DNA from: Kroppenstedtia guangzhouensis
GTDB lineage: Bacteria; Bacillota; Bacilli; Thermoactinomycetales; DSM-45169
Length of the DNA stretch: 64,000 nucleotides
Reading direction: 5' to 3'
NCBI RefSeq assembly: GCF_014637345.1
Contig: NZ_BMEX01000001.1
Location: forward strand, 248,001-312,000
Shown: piece after piece, positions 1 through 9,429 of the stretch
How positions within the stretch are numbered: the stretch's first letter is position 1
Layout of the letters: each line of letters opens with the position of its first letter
Program-made: the position numbers and the translations under genes
Notes under the pieces: model-generated
Database searches by the model: none
The model's input: the letters and a program-made list of their open reading frames with translations, nothing else
Told to the model about the DNA's origin: nothing

Positions 1-92
1 AGTTGGCTGACAGGATTCTGGAAAGGCTGGAAGGCCACCCGACGCAGAAGGATGTGGAGGAACTGCTGAAGGAACTTTTGGGCATGGATTGA
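1..92 (+). CDS. ylxM: YlxM-like protein, C-terminal end only
   Basis: The window opens inside a reading frame that ends at a TGA at 90-92; about 29 residues are visible, rich in Leu, Glu and Lys and ending in ELLGMD. The gene directly before ffh in Bacillales is normally ylxM, an HTH protein of the UPF0122 family linked to the signal recognition particle, and the helical tail and the 40-bp gap to ffh fit. The assignment rests on position more than on sequence, because the HTH part lies outside the window. Confidence 0.6.
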   Translation, partial: LADRILERLEGHPTQKDVEELLKELLGMD

Positions 93-132
93 CCGGTGAT
101 GACCGGGATCACATAACGGGGAGGCTTATCGC

Positions 133-1482
133 ATGGCATTTGAAGGGTTGTCCGAACGGCTACAATCGGCCCTCGCCAAATTGCGTGGCAAGGGAAAGGT
201 GAGCGAGGCGGATGTGAAAGTTGCGATGCGGGAAGTTCGATTGGCCCTCCTCGAAGCCGATGTCAACTACAAAGTGGTCAAAGACTTTGTGTCCAAGGTG
301 CGGGAACGCGCCGTCGGACAGGAAGTGCTGAAAAGCCTCACACCCGGCCAGCAAGTGATCAAGGTTGTCAATGAGGAGCTTTCCAGCCTCATGGGCGGGA
401 CCCGGGAGAAACTGAATCTCACTTCGAAACCCTCAGTAATCCTGATGGTCGGGCTCCAGGGGGCGGGGAAGACCACCACCACCGGAAAGTTGGGTCGCCA
501 TCTCAAAAAGCAGAATCGCCATCCGCTCTTGGTGGCTGGTGACGTCTACCGTCCGGCGGCCATCCGGCAGCTGGAGGTTCTTGGAGACCAGGTGAAGCTG
601 CCGGTTTTCTCCATGGGGGATCAGGAAAGCCCGGTCCGGATCGCCGCCGAAGGGGTGGCCAGAGCCAAGGAAGAGGGCCACGATACCGTCCTGATCGATA
701 CCGCCGGTCGTCTCCATATCGATGAGACGATGATGGATGAACTGAAGGCGATCAAGGAGAAGGTGCAACCCGACGAAATCCTGCTGGTGGTGGATGCGAT
801 GACCGGTCAGGATGCCGTCAACGTCGCGGACAGCTTCAACCGGGAACTGGGGCTGACTGGTGTGATTCTGACCAAGCTGGATGGAGACACCCGGGGCGGA
901 GCCGCCCTATCGGTCAAATCGGTGACGGACTGTCCGGTGAAATTTGTCGGCATGGGGGAAAAAGTGGATGCACTGGAACCCTTCCACCCGGAGCGGATGG
1001 CTTCCCGCATCCTGGGCATGGGGGACGTCCTCACTCTCATCGAAAAAGCCCAAGCCTCCGTCGACGAGGAGAAGGCGAAGGATCTGGAGCGAAAATTGCG
1101 CACCCAGCAGTTCACCTTCGATGACTTCCTTGAACAGATGGAGCAGGTACGCAATATGGGTCCCTTGGATGAACTCCTGGGCATGATGCCTGGGATGGGA
1201 CAGATGAAAAACATGAGGAACCTCCAAGTGGATGAAAAACAGCTCACCAAGGTGGAGGCGATCATCCGTTCGATGACCCGGGAGGAGAAACAGCATCCCG
1301 AGATCATCAACGCCGGCCGGCGTAGACGGATCGCCGTCGGCAGCGGGACCACGGTGCAGGATGTCAACCGGCTGATCAAGCAGTTTATGGACATGAAGAA
1401 GATGATGAAGAACCTTACCTCCATGTCCAAGGGAAAGAAAAAGAAAGGGTTCGGGAAGCTTAAATTTCCGTTCATGCCCTGA
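133..1482 (+). CDS. ffh: Signal recognition particle GTPase Ffh (SRP54)
   Basis: The 449-residue protein has the full SRP54 layout: an N-terminal helical bundle, a GTPase (G) domain with P-loop GLQGAGKT at residues 107-114, DTAGR near 190 and TKLDGD near 247, and a Met-rich M domain from about residue 300 ([11 protein letters not shown]) that holds signal sequences and 4.5S RNA. It targets nascent membrane and secreted proteins to the FtsY receptor and the Sec translocon. Length is normal for the family. It follows ylxM and precedes rpsP, the usual Bacillales order. The ATG follows an AGGCTTATCGC stretch with only a modest ribosome binding site (GGGGAGG at 118-124). Confidence 0.97.
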   Translation: MAFEGLSERLQSALAKLRGKGKVSEADVKVAMREVRLALLEADVNYKVVKDFVSKVRERAVGQEVLKSLTPGQQVIKVVNEELSSLMGGTREKLNLTSKPSVILMVGLQGAGKTTTTGKLGRHLKKQNRHPLLVAGDVYRPAAIRQLEVLGDQVKLPVFSMGDQESPVRIAAEGVARAKEEGHDTVLIDTAGRLHIDETMMDELKAIKEKVQPDEILLVVDAMTGQDAVNVADSFNRELGLTGVILTKLDGDTRGGAALSVKSVTDCPVKFVGMGEKVDALEPFHPERMASRILGMGDVLTLIEKAQASVDEEKAKDLERKLRTQQFTFDDFLEQMEQVRNMGPLDELLGMMPGMGQMKNMRNLQVDEKQLTKVEAIIRSMTREEKQHPEIINAGRRRRIAVGSGTTVQDVNRLIKQFMDMKKMMKNLTSMSKGKKKKGFGKLKFPFMP

Positions 1483-1501
1483 AGAGGAGGTGAAAGCAAA
1501 A

Positions 1502-1774
1502 ATGGCAGTGAAGATCCGTCTGAAACGGATGGGAGCCAAAAAATCCCCGTTCTATCGTGTGGTGGTGGCCGATTCCCGTGCTCCCCGCGATGGTCGGTTC
1601 ATCGAGGAAATCGGGTACTACAACCCGCTGACCCAACCGGCTCAGGTCAAGATTGACGAGGAGAAGGCGATGAAATGGCTGAACACGGGTGCCCAACCTT
1701 CCGATACAGTGAAAAACCTGTTCCGGAAAGAAGGCATTCTGAAAAAGTTGCACGACGCCAAAAACCAAAAGTAA
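1502..1774 (+). CDS. rpsP: 30S ribosomal protein bS16
   Basis: The 90-residue protein begins [11 protein letters not shown], the bS16 signature, and continues with [12 protein letters not shown]. It is a small-subunit assembly protein that binds 16S rRNA. The ATG at 1502 was chosen over an in-frame GTG at 1490 because GAGGAGGTG at 1485-1493 is its ribosome binding site and because the family always starts at this point. It sits 19 bp after ffh in the same operon. Confidence 0.97.
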   Translation: MAVKIRLKRMGAKKSPFYRVVVADSRAPRDGRFIEEIGYYNPLTQPAQVKIDEEKAMKWLNTGAQPSDTVKNLFRKEGILKKLHDAKNQK

Positions 1775-1812
1775 TCCCAGGCTGAAATCATCCGGCCCGA
1801 GGGGGAGTCAGA

Positions 1813-2040
1813 TTGAAGGAACTGGTAGAGGTGATTGCCCGGGCGTTGGTGGACCACCCTGATGCCGTACGCGTCCGGGAAACAGAAGATCAAGACGGCC
1901 TCGTCCTACAGCTTTCCGTTGATCCGGAAGATATGGGCAAGGTGATCGGAAAACAAGGCCGTATCGCCAAGGCGATTCGCACGGTGGTCGGTGCCGCCGC
2001 CGTGCGAGAGCAGAGACGGGTCACGGTGAAGATCGTCTGA
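1813..2040 (+). CDS. khpA: KhpA, small KH-domain RNA-binding protein
   Basis: A 75-residue single KH domain protein (YlqC family, UPF0109). The KH signature is visible as MGKVIGKQGRIAKAIRT, whose GKQG loop contacts RNA. In Firmicutes KhpA pairs with KhpB/Jag and affects cell division and small-RNA biology; that role is family knowledge. The TTG start at 1813 follows GGGGGAG. It lies between rpsP and rimM, its conserved place. Confidence 0.93.
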   Translation: MKELVEVIARALVDHPDAVRVRETEDQDGLVLQLSVDPEDMGKVIGKQGRIAKAIRTVVGAAAVREQRRVTVKIV

Positions 2041-2065
2041 TCGGAGTTTGAAAGGAGGGCGCTCC

Positions 2066-2587
2066 ATGCAGACACCGGATCAGTTGACAGTGGGCCGGAT
2101 CGCCGGTACCCACGGCATCCGGGGGGAGGTTCGGGTCCGTTCACGGACGGACTACCCGGAGCGTCGCTTTGCCCCCGGCACTCAGCTTCTCCTGGTTCAT
2201 CCGAGTCTGGAGGAGAGGCGCCCCATCACAGTGGTCCGTGCCCGTCCGCACAAGGATTTCTGGTTGCTGCAGTTCAAGGAGTGGACGGACATCAATCAGG
2301 CGGAACCCTTCAAGGGCGCCCTGTTGAAGGTCAACCGGGAGGAAGCGGTGGAACCTGAGGAGGACGCTTTTTACCTACATGAAATCATCGGGTCCCGGGT
2401 CGTGACCACGGAAGGCGAACCTGTGGGGATCATCACCGAGATCCTGCAGCCCGGAGCCAACGATGTCTGGGTGATCCAAAAAGACGGCGGTGGGGAAATC
2501 CTCATCCCCTTTATCGATGATGTGGTTCGGAGAGTGGACCCCTCGGCCAAGCAGGTGATCATCCGGTGGATGGAAGGGTTGGAGTGA
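2066..2587 (+). CDS. rimM: Ribosome maturation factor RimM
   Basis: The protein (173 residues) carries the N-terminal RimM barrel ([18 protein letters not shown] near the start) and a C-terminal PRC barrel ending in [12 protein letters not shown]. It binds uS19 and assists maturation of the 30S head. The ATG at 2066 is preceded by AAAGGAGGG at 2051-2059, so the in-frame TTG at 2048 is rejected. trmD follows 16 bp downstream, the standard pairing. Confidence 0.95.
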   Translation: MQTPDQLTVGRIAGTHGIRGEVRVRSRTDYPERRFAPGTQLLLVHPSLEERRPITVVRARPHKDFWLLQFKEWTDINQAEPFKGALLKVNREEAVEPEEDAFYLHEIIGSRVVTTEGEPVGIITEILQPGANDVWVIQKDGGGEILIPFIDDVVRRVDPSAKQVIIRWMEGLE

Positions 2588-2603
2588 TCGAGGTGACACG
2601 GCC

Positions 2604-3347
2604 TTGCGTTTCGATGTCTTGACACTGTTTCCGGAAATGTTCGAGGGTTTCTTTTCCTCCAGCGTGATCGGTCGGGCGATCGAGCAGGGGCTGGTGAAGG
2701 TTTCGGTTACAAACTTCCGTGATTACAGCAACAACAAGCACCGCACTGTTGACGACACCCCTTATGGCGGCGGCAGTGGGATGGTGTTGAAACCGGAGCC
2801 CCTGTTCCGGGCGGTGGAGGACCTGGTCCGGGATGCACCGATCCGGCCTCGGGTGCTGATGATGAGCCCCCAGGGATTTCCCTTCACCCAGCAAAAGGCG
2901 GAGGAGTTGGCCGGTCATGATCGTCTGATTCTCCTGTGCGGCCATTATGAGGGGTTTGATGAACGGATCCGGCAACATCTGGTGGATGAGGAGATCTCCA
3001 TCGGCGATTACGTGCTGACCGGAGGCGAGTTGCCGGCGATGGTGCTGATGGATAGCGTGATCCGTTTGGTTCCTGGTGTTTTGGGCAACGATTCTTCGGC
3101 GGAAACGGATTCCTTTTCCATGGGGTTGCTGGAATATCCCCAGTATACCCGCCCCGCCGATTTTCAAGGGTGGAAGGTGCCGGATGTCTTGTTGTCGGGA
3201 CACCATGCAGAGATTGATCACTGGCGCCGGCGCCAGTCCCTGATCCGCACTTGGGAGCGACGGCCGGACCTGCTGGAGACGGCGGAGTTAACCGAAGAAG
3301 ATCAGCAATTCCTCAAAAAATTGAAAGAAGAAACCGGTGAAAGTTGA
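2604..3347 (+). CDS. trmD: tRNA (guanine-37-N1) methyltransferase TrmD
   Basis: The 247-residue SPOUT methyltransferase makes m1G37 in tRNAs reading CNN codons, preventing +1 frameshifts. The trefoil-knot SAM site is clear: [13 protein letters not shown] and [15 protein letters not shown], then the conserved LVPGVLGN segment. The start is a TTG ([13 protein letters not shown]), matching the family N-terminus. Length is usual. It ends just before a promoter that gives rplS its own transcript. Confidence 0.96.
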   Translation: MRFDVLTLFPEMFEGFFSSSVIGRAIEQGLVKVSVTNFRDYSNNKHRTVDDTPYGGGSGMVLKPEPLFRAVEDLVRDAPIRPRVLMMSPQGFPFTQQKAEELAGHDRLILLCGHYEGFDERIRQHLVDEEISIGDYVLTGGELPAMVLMDSVIRLVPGVLGNDSSAETDSFSMGLLEYPQYTRPADFQGWKVPDVLLSGHHAEIDHWRRRQSLIRTWERRPDLLETAELTEEDQQFLKKLKEETGES

Positions 3348-3363
3348 CTCTCCACGGTGTTCA

Positions 3364-3392
3364 TTGTTTTCAGTGAAACCATGTGCTAAAAT
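3364..3392 (+). promoter_or_regulatory. SigA-type promoter for rplS
   Basis: TTGTTT at 3364-3369 and an extended -10 TGCTAAAAT ending at 3392, with a 17-bp spacer. The leader of about 55 bases before rplS lies where Firmicutes often have an L19 leader RNA, but I could not confirm that fold. Confidence 0.65.
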
Positions 3393-3453
3393 GGTTTTTG
3401 TGCTTAAGTAAAGTTCGGAGGATATATAACACTGACGGGAAGGAGGGAAACCC

Positions 3454-3798
3454 ATGAACCAGCTCGTACGCGAAATCGGCGATCAACAATTGCGTAAGGA
3501 TATCCCCGAATTCCGTGCTGGTGACACGGTTCGGGTTCACGTAAAAGTTGTGGAAGGTCAACGGGAACGGATTCAGGTTTTTGAAGGTGTGGTGATTCAG
3601 CGGCGTGGAGGAGGAATCTCCGAGACGTTCACAGTCCGGAAGATCTCATATAACATCGGCGTTGAACGGACCTTCCCGTTGCACTCTCCACGGATCGACA
3701 AGATCGAGGTGACCCGTCGCGGTAGAGTGCGTCGCGCTAAGCTGTTTTATCTGCGCAAACTGCGTGGCAAAGCGGCTCGGATCAAGGAAATTCATTAA
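3454..3798 (+). CDS. rplS: 50S ribosomal protein bL19
   Basis: The 114-residue protein has the bL19 hallmarks: [16 protein letters not shown], a [17 protein letters not shown] segment and a basic tail ([16 protein letters not shown]). It sits at the 30S-50S interface. The ATG follows AAGGAGGGAAACCC. It has its own promoter at 3364-3392 and a strong terminator immediately downstream. Confidence 0.97.
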   Translation: MNQLVREIGDQQLRKDIPEFRAGDTVRVHVKVVEGQRERIQVFEGVVIQRRGGGISETFTVRKISYNIGVERTFPLHSPRIDKIEVTRRGRVRRAKLFYLRKLRGKAARIKEIH

Positions 3799-3808
3799 TC
3801 AGTTGGGA

Positions 3809-3834
3809 GGGCTTGGGTATCCCAAGCCCTTTTA
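3809..3834 (+). terminator. Intrinsic terminator after rplS
   Basis: Perfect 9-bp stem GGGCTTGGG / CCCAAGCCC around a TAT loop, followed by TTTTAT. Confidence 0.9.
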
Positions 3835-3900
3835 TCAACATAATATATCTGAAATCTCCATATTCTTGTTGGTGTGATCGCGAGAGTCAGGAGGAGCCTC

Positions 3901-4458
3901 ATGAGCGAGTTCATCTCCCGTTCCACCAGACACGGTCACAGTAAGCGGGGTTACGATGAAACCTGGGAATGGGTGCAGGCATTAGCGATCGCAGCTATCC
4001 TCGCCTTGGTGATCCGCTATCTGGTCTTTTCTCCCTTCAGCGTTTCCGGACCTTCCATGCTGTCCACTCTGCATGATGGGGATCTGGTGATCGTCAACAA
4101 AGTAATCTACCACTTTCGGGACCCCAAACCGGGCGAAGTGGTCGTTTTCCATGCCACAAAAAACAAAGATTACATCAAAAGGGTGATAGCGCTTCCGGGT
4201 CAGACTGTTTCCGCCCAAAATAATATGGTTCGGGTGAACGGGAAGAGTATTGAGGAACCGTACATAGATGAGGGGAACCGAACGGCGGACTTTGAACCTG
4301 TAACAGTCCCCAAAGGACATGTTTTTGTGATGGGAGACAACCGGATGAACAGCAGTGACAGCCGCAGCCCGGAGCTGGGGCCGATTCCTATCGATTCGAT
4401 TGTGGGACGGGCAGACCTCGTGTTTTGGCCCGCAAGTGACTTTTCCTTTCTTTGGTGA
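3901..4458 (+). CDS. lepB: Type I signal peptidase
   Basis: A 185-residue, single-spanning SipS/SipT-type signal peptidase: a cytoplasmic N-terminus, one membrane helix at about residues 24-44, and an extracellular catalytic domain. The serine is in SGPSMLSTL (Ser52) and the general-base lysine in DYIKRVIALPGQ (Lys93); the family box GDNRMNSSDSR follows. It cleaves signal peptides from exported proteins. The ATG at 3901 follows AGGAGG at 3890-3895; a GTG at 3874 is in frame but lacks such a site. rbgA follows 15 bp downstream. Confidence 0.95.
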   Translation: MSEFISRSTRHGHSKRGYDETWEWVQALAIAAILALVIRYLVFSPFSVSGPSMLSTLHDGDLVIVNKVIYHFRDPKPGEVVVFHATKNKDYIKRVIALPGQTVSAQNNMVRVNGKSIEEPYIDEGNRTADFEPVTVPKGHVFVMGDNRMNSSDSRSPELGPIPIDSIVGRADLVFWPASDFSFLW

Positions 4459-4473
4459 AAAGGTGATTCCAAG

Positions 4474-5364
4474 ATGACAATCCAATGGTTTCCGGGACAT
4501 ATGGCCAAAGCCCGCCGGCAAGTGGAGGAAAAACTGAAGCAGGTGGATCTGGTCTTCGAATTGCTGGATGCCCGCTTACCTTTGTCCAGCCGTAATCCGA
4601 TGATCGAGGATCTGATCCGGGAAAAATCCCGTCTCATCCTCCTCACTAAAAGTGATCTGGCGGATCGGGAGGCCACCCGGCTCTGGGCCGGGTTTTTCCG
4701 TTCAGATAAAGTGCGGGCACAGCCGGTGGATATCTTGTCCGGTACAGGGATCAAACAGATCGGTCCCATCAGCCGGGAATTGGTGAAGGAGAAACTCGCC
4801 TCCCAAACCCGCAAAGGAATCCAACGTCACCGGATTCGGATCATGGTGGTGGGTGTGCCCAATGTGGGCAAATCGGCCCTGATCAACCGCCTTGCCGGAC
4901 GGAGCACGGCAAAAACCGGGGACCGGCCGGGCGTGACCCGAACTCAACAGTGGATCAAGCTGGGAAACGGAATGGAACTTCTGGATACGCCTGGGATCCT
5001 TTGGCCTAAATTTGACGACCCCAAAGTGGGCCTGCGACTGGCGGCAAGCGGAGCGATCAAAGAAGAGATTCTCCCCGTGGAAGAAATCGGTCTCTACCTG
5101 TTAAATTACATAGCGAAACGCTATCCTGATCTCATCCGGGATCGATATCGGGTGAACCCCGGGAAGGAGCGGGAAGCACGTCTCTTGCTGGAAGAGGTGG
5201 GGAGACGCCGAGGATGCATGAAGAAGGGCGGGGAAATTGATTTGGAAAAGGCGGCGGAAGTGGTGTTGCGTGACTACCGCTCCGGTCGCCTGGGCAGGAT
5301 CTCCTTGGAATTTCCCACGGATTGGGAGGAAGAAACCGATGAGCGTGAAGGGAACGATCCGTGA
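4474..5364 (+). CDS. rbgA: Ribosome biogenesis GTPase RbgA (YlqF)
   Basis: The 296-residue protein has the circularly permuted GTPase order of the YlqF family: G4 TKSD at residues 58-61 comes before G1 GVPNVGKS at 127-134 and G3 DTPG near 170. The N-terminal IQWFPGHMAKARR is diagnostic. RbgA is needed for late 50S assembly (uL6/uL16 incorporation). The C-terminal helical domain that binds rRNA is present. It overlaps the start of rnhB by 26 bp, indicating translational coupling. Confidence 0.96.
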   Translation: MTIQWFPGHMAKARRQVEEKLKQVDLVFELLDARLPLSSRNPMIEDLIREKSRLILLTKSDLADREATRLWAGFFRSDKVRAQPVDILSGTGIKQIGPISRELVKEKLASQTRKGIQRHRIRIMVVGVPNVGKSALINRLAGRSTAKTGDRPGVTRTQQWIKLGNGMELLDTPGILWPKFDDPKVGLRLAASGAIKEEILPVEEIGLYLLNYIAKRYPDLIRDRYRVNPGKEREARLLLEEVGRRRGCMKKGGEIDLEKAAEVVLRDYRSGRLGRISLEFPTDWEEETDEREGNDP

Positions 5365-6130
5365 GATCAAGATCCGTCTGGAGCAGGATAAAGACGTATC
5401 CCCTTCTTTCCTGGAAGCGCTCCAGACGGATTCCCGGGCCGGCGTCCGCAAGCTGGCTGTCTCTTACATAAAAAAGCAGGAAGCCCGCCGGCGGGAAAAG
5501 GAACGGATTGACAAAATGTGGCGACTGGAACGCACGTACCGCCGTCAAGGCTATCAGGCGATCGCCGGCGTGGATGAAGCAGGTCGCGGTCCGCTGGCCG
5601 GACCGGTGGTGGCGGCGGCGGTGATCCTGCCTTTGGAATTTGATGCAACAGGGTTGAACGATTCCAAAAAATTATCCCCTGAAGAACGGGAGTCCCTACG
5701 GGTAAGAATTGAACGGGATGCGGTGGCTATCGGTATCGGGGTGGCCGATCATCGATACATCGATGATCACAATATCCTTCAGGCCACTTACGAAGCGATG
5801 CGCCGTGCTGTGGCGGATCTATCACCGGCAGCGGATTGTCTTCTGTTGGATGCAGTGGAGGTTCCGGGGCTTCTTCTTCCCCAGCATCCCATCGTCAAAG
5901 GGGATGCACTCAGTCATTCCATCGCCGCTGCTTCTGTCATCGCCAAAACCGTCCGGGATCGATGGATGATTGCGGCAGGGAAAAAATACCCCCAGTACGG
6001 ATTTGAAAAAAACATGGGATATGGAACACCGGATCATTTGGCTGCGCTGGAACGTTGGGGAGCCTGTCCCATCCACCGGAAAAGTTTTGCACCGGTAAGG
6101 GAACGGGATGAAAAAAGTAACCTCGCCTGA
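5339..6130 (+). CDS. rnhB: Ribonuclease HII
   Basis: A 263-residue RNase HII that removes single ribonucleotides and RNA primers from DNA. The active-site motif VDEAGRGPLAGP starts at Asp79, with further acidic residues in LNDSKKLS and LLLDAVEVPG. The first 70 residues are the basic N-terminal domain typical of Bacillus RNase HII. The ATG at 5339 lies inside the end of rbgA; a longer frame reaches back to 5237 but has no similarity to the family. Confidence 0.95.
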   Translation: MSVKGTIREIKIRLEQDKDVSPSFLEALQTDSRAGVRKLAVSYIKKQEARRREKERIDKMWRLERTYRRQGYQAIAGVDEAGRGPLAGPVVAAAVILPLEFDATGLNDSKKLSPEERESLRVRIERDAVAIGIGVADHRYIDDHNILQATYEAMRRAVADLSPAADCLLLDAVEVPGLLLPQHPIVKGDALSHSIAAASVIAKTVRDRWMIAAGKKYPQYGFEKNMGYGTPDHLAALERWGACPIHRKSFAPVRERDEKSNLA

Positions 6131-6149
6131 GAGATGGCGGGGATTTTTT
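6121..6149 (+). terminator. Intrinsic terminator of the lepB-rbgA-rnhB operon
   Basis: Stem CCTCGCC / GGCGGGG (7 pairs, one G-T) followed by ATTTTTT; the stem overlaps the rnhB stop codon. Confidence 0.8.
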
Positions 6150-6223
6150 GTGGCTATTCGTGGAAATAGAAGGAATTATGTATTATGATGGATTTAAAAG
6201 AAAATTGAGGGAGGGAGGATTTT

Positions 6224-6589
6224 GTGAGCAGAGACCGGCGCAGGGAAACCGGTCGGATCGGTGAAGCCTTGGCTGCCCGCTATCTTGAAAATAAAGGGTA
6301 CAACATCTTAGAAACCAATTGGCGCAACCGGTATGGAGAACTGGATCTGATTGCAGAGCGGGCAGGGGAGTTGGTGATTGTTGAGGTTCGGACCACCCGT
6401 GGGCGGCAATATGGTTATGGTTTTCAATCCATCGGTCGCAGAAAACAACAACAAGTTCGCAAACTGGCACTGGCCTACTTGCAATCACGACAACCACAGA
6501 TGGCCTCATTTCGGATCGATGTGATCTCCGTACTCCTGTCTCCCTCCGGTGTTCCCCTGCGCTTTGACCATTTGGAAGGGGCTTTTTGA
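6224..6589 (+). CDS. yraN: YraN family (UPF0102) predicted endonuclease
   Basis: A 121-residue protein with the Holliday-junction-resolvase-like nuclease fold of UPF0102: GRIGEALAARYLENKGYNIL, then NWRNRYGELDLIAE with the GELDLI acidic motif, and VIVEVRTT where the usual VEVK is VEVR, followed by FQSIGRRKQQQVRKLA. Biological role is not established for the family. The GTG start follows GGGAGGAT. Finding it next to rnhB is common in Bacillales. Confidence 0.85.
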   Translation: MSRDRRRETGRIGEALAARYLENKGYNILETNWRNRYGELDLIAERAGELVIVEVRTTRGRQYGYGFQSIGRRKQQQVRKLALAYLQSRQPQMASFRIDVISVLLSPSGVPLRFDHLEGAF

Positions 6590-6607
6590 ACCTTTCTCCC
6601 ACGGAAA

Positions 6608-6633
6608 AAATCCGGTGAATTCTCACCGGATTT
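6608..6633. terminator. Bidirectional terminator between convergent genes
   Basis: Stem TCCGGTGA / TCACCGGA with A-tract before and T-tract after, sitting between yraN (+) and the gene ending at 6644 (-), so it can serve both. Confidence 0.8.
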
Positions 6634-6643
6634 CAACAGAGAG

Positions 6644-7216
6644 TCAAACAGCTTCCATGTGGCTGTTTAAAAGCTCTTGGTAGAGCTCATCTCCCCCGAT
6701 ATGCACACGTAGTGAGATTTGATCTTTACCGGCGCTCTGCCATTGGCATAGCTGGTGAAATACAAGATAGATACATTTTTTCACTTCCGCATGGGGATAC
6801 CGCTTCAAATCGACAAAAAAGCTGTAAAGGTCGGGTTCATCCACTGTATGGGAGACCACCTTCATCGCTTCAAAGGTTTTCACCAAACCTTCACAAAGAT
6901 AGGGAATCCATTCCGGTCGGTTGTTTCGTCCATTTTCATCTAGATAATGGATGGTGAAACCCATCATGGGATAGCGATGGATATCCGCTTCCGTGTAGTG
7001 GGTGTCTGTGTCGTTTTTGAGGTCATACAGGAAAAACTCCAGATGGTACCGGCGAGAGGATGGACTCTCCGTTTTCCGGTTGCTGATTTGGCTGTTTTGT
7101 CGCAACTTTTCATTCTCTTTTTTTAAATGCTCCAGTTCTTTATGTAAATCCTCTTTCGTATCGGAGTGGTTCGGCTCCGGAGTGAAGTCGAACAGCTCTT
7201 TAAGTTTCGAGAACAT
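6644..7216 (-). CDS. Hypothetical protein with short coiled coil
   Basis: A 190-residue soluble protein that I do not recognise. It starts MFSKLKELFDFTPEP, has a charged heptad-rich segment (KEDLHKELEHLKKENEKLR) at about residues 22-42, then an alpha/beta-looking domain with YHLEFFLYDL and IYLVFHQLCQW and no cysteine or metal cluster. There is no signal peptide or membrane segment. The ATG at 7216 has GGGGAGA upstream; the frame extends further but without a ribosome binding site. It is transcribed convergently with yraN. Confidence 0.7.
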   Translation of the reverse strand: MFSKLKELFDFTPEPNHSDTKEDLHKELEHLKKENEKLRQNSQISNRKTESPSSRRYHLEFFLYDLKNDTDTHYTEADIHRYPMMGFTIHYLDENGRNNRPEWIPYLCEGLVKTFEAMKVVSHTVDEPDLYSFFVDLKRYPHAEVKKCIYLVFHQLCQWQSAGKDQISLRVHIGGDELYQELLNSHMEAV

Positions 7217-7670
7217 CCCAACTCTCCCCTTTTGAGCCTGATTATCACCATTATATCGAAAGGTATTATGGAGAAAAAGGAGGGAAGTCAAGGAGGCGGC
7301 GGGAGGGCTCTTTCCCGGCAACTTCTCAGCCGGAGGTCTGTCTTCCTACCAATAAAATCAAAAAAGGAATACCTAGCAGGAGTCGAAAAATAATCGGCAT
7401 TGGGGGTTGGAGGAAGGAGCAGGGCGAGGAGAGAGCACGCTGAGGTGGAGCACTGCGGGGGAAGGCGGACACGTTGTCCCGTAAGGGCTGACAAATGCGG
7501 GTGAGGAATTGAAGATGAGGGGAACGCCTGGTGAAAGGGGGCAATGAGGCTGACGAGTATCTGTTTCATTACGTTCTTGGAGGCTGGGAATGGGATTCAC
7601 ATCCCGAAAGGAGACCTTGTCAGCTCAGATAACCAGGTATTCGGATTTTTTACAAAAGCGGGAGGAAGTT
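7217..7670. other. Intergenic region with no recognised gene
   Basis: About 450 bases between divergent genes. The plus strand is very purine-rich (many GGAGG-like runs). Open frames on both strands look like composition artefacts. I see no RNA gene or repeat; the promoters of both flanking genes should lie here. Confidence 0.5.
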
Positions 7671-9203
7671 ATGTACGCTAAATTGTACAGCAGTTCCGTA
7701 TTGGGGATTGATGGGTATATTGTGGAAGTGGAGGTGGATATCAGCAACGGGTTGCCGGTGTTCGATCTGGTGGGCTTGCCCGACTCCGCGGTACGGGAAT
7801 CCCGGGAGCGGGTTCGCGCCGCTGTCAAGAACAGTGACTGTCAATTCCCTTTGCAACGGATCACGACCAATCTGGCCCCGGCGGATCTGAAGAAGGAGGG
7901 AAGCAGCTTTGATCTGGCGATTGCTGTGGGAGTGTTGATCGCCAGTGGTCAAGTGTCTGGAGAGGGGATGGCAAAGACCCTGTTGATCGGGGAGCTGGCT
8001 CTGGATGGGATGCTGCGCCCCCTGGCCGGAGTTTTATCCATGGTGATCGCCGGAGTGGAAGGAGGCTTCAATCGGGTGATTTTGCCTGTTTCCAATGCAG
8101 CGGAAGCCAGGTTGGTGGACGGGATGGAAGTGATTCCGGTCTCATCACTGCAGGAGACAGTGGCTTTTTTGCGGGGAGAATGGCAACCGGAGCGAACCGG
8201 AGATGACGTACCTGCCGGCACCGAGGTGGAGCCTCCATTGGATGATTTTTCCGATGTGCGGGGACAAGCCCATGTGAAACGGGCGATGGAGGTGGCCGCT
8301 GCGGGAATGCACAATCTCCTTTTCATCGGTCCTCCAGGTTCCGGAAAAACCATGTTGGCCCGAAGGCTCCCCTCCATCCTGCCGGAGATGACGATTGAGG
8401 AGTCCCTGGAAGTGACCAAGGTAATGAGCATCGCCGGGCACCTGGCCCGGCGGGGGAGGCTGGTGACACGCCGTCCCTTCCGCTCTCCCCATCATACCAT
8501 CTCCCAGGCGGGTCTGATCGGCGGAGGTTCAACTCCGAAGCCCGGGGAAGTCAGCCTCTCCCATCGGGGGGTTCTTTTCCTGGATGAGATGCCCGAGTTT
8601 TCCAAAAGTGTCTTGGAAGTGTTGCGTCAACCCTTGGAAGACCGGGAAGTGACTGTGGCCCGAGCCCGGGCGGTGTTGACGTTCCCGGCGGAATTTATGC
8701 TGGTCGGCTCCATGAATCCCTGTCCCTGCGGTTACTTCGGGTATGAGGAAGACCGGGCCTGCACCTGTACCCACCAGCAGGTCCGCCGCTACCGGTCCAA
8801 GCTGTCCGGTCCTCTCTTGGATCGGATCGACATCCATGTGGAAGTGCCCCGGGTGGATTATCAAACTCTCTCCTCCACCCAACAAGGGGAATCGTCCGCC
8901 ACCATCCGGGAACGGGTCGCCCGTGCCCATGCCATCCAGGCAGAACGTTACAAGGGAACTGGGATCCTCCACAATTCCGTAATGTCCGCCTCCTTGATTC
9001 GCAACCATTGCCCATTGGATTCGGAGTCCCGGGATCTGTTGAAACAATCCTTTGACACTTTGGGTCTCTCTGCCCGCGCTCACGATCGCATACTCAAACT
9101 GGCTCGCACCATCGCCGATCTGGCAGGAAAAGAGAGGATCGACGCCAGTCACGTCGCCGAAGCGATCCAGTACCGGACCTTGGACCGGAAGTGGTGGGAG
9201 TGA
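7671..9203 (+). CDS. yifB: YifB/ComM family Mg-chelatase-like AAA+ ATPase
   Basis: A 510-residue protein in three parts: an N-terminal Lon-like/ChlI domain (YAKLYSSSVLGIDGYIVEVEVDIS, VGLPDSAVRESRERV), an AAA+ core with Walker A GPPGSGKT and Walker B LFLDEMPEF, and a C-terminal helical domain (LGLSARAHDRILKLARTIADL). ComM in Gram-negatives is a hexameric helicase promoting branch migration during transformation; in Firmicutes the role is less certain. The ATG at 7671 follows GGGAGG and matches the family start, so an 81-base upstream extension is rejected. A four-cysteine cluster (CPCGYFGY...CTC) is present. Confidence 0.93.
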   Translation: MYAKLYSSSVLGIDGYIVEVEVDISNGLPVFDLVGLPDSAVRESRERVRAAVKNSDCQFPLQRITTNLAPADLKKEGSSFDLAIAVGVLIASGQVSGEGMAKTLLIGELALDGMLRPLAGVLSMVIAGVEGGFNRVILPVSNAAEARLVDGMEVIPVSSLQETVAFLRGEWQPERTGDDVPAGTEVEPPLDDFSDVRGQAHVKRAMEVAAAGMHNLLFIGPPGSGKTMLARRLPSILPEMTIEESLEVTKVMSIAGHLARRGRLVTRRPFRSPHHTISQAGLIGGGSTPKPGEVSLSHRGVLFLDEMPEFSKSVLEVLRQPLEDREVTVARARAVLTFPAEFMLVGSMNPCPCGYFGYEEDRACTCTHQQVRRYRSKLSGPLLDRIDIHVEVPRVDYQTLSSTQQGESSATIRERVARAHAIQAERYKGTGILHNSVMSASLIRNHCPLDSESRDLLKQSFDTLGLSARAHDRILKLARTIADLAGKERIDASHVAEAIQYRTLDRKWWE

Positions 9204-9387
9204 GGGGGGGAGCTGTGATTGATAACCTCTTTCTTTTATAGGAAGTTTTAGAAAAGCTGGTGAGAAGTCAGTTAAATGATTGGAAGTCATGTGAATCAAT
9301 TTTTTAGGGGTTTATACTTGAAAAACACCCCTGCTCGGCGGGGATAGGCTCCATAAACCGTCGTAAAGGTCACACGTTGGGGGAAAA

Positions 9388-9413
9388 AACGCTTGAACCT
9401 GTATTTAAGCGTT
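9388..9413. repeat. Inverted repeat before the 9430 leader ORF
   Basis: AACGCTT at 9388-9394 and AAGCGTT at 9407-9413, extendable by A-T pairs into the spacer. It lies directly against the ribosome binding site GGGAGGG at 9414-9420 and could be an operator or an RNA hairpin. No protein is known to bind it. Confidence 0.45.
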
Positions 9414-9429
9414 GGGAGGGGTATAGATA

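Noticed and set aside
807-1539. Long antisense frames over ffh (and similar ones over other GC-rich genes)
   Set aside because: Mirror frames of strongly conserved genes; low-complexity translations and no start signals.
9255-9315. Possible fourth copy of the GGTTTCAC repeat (GTCATGTGAATCAATTTTTTAGGGG)
   Set aside because: Only the TGTGAA core and a loose T-run plus AGGGG match; no partner inverted repeat is present.
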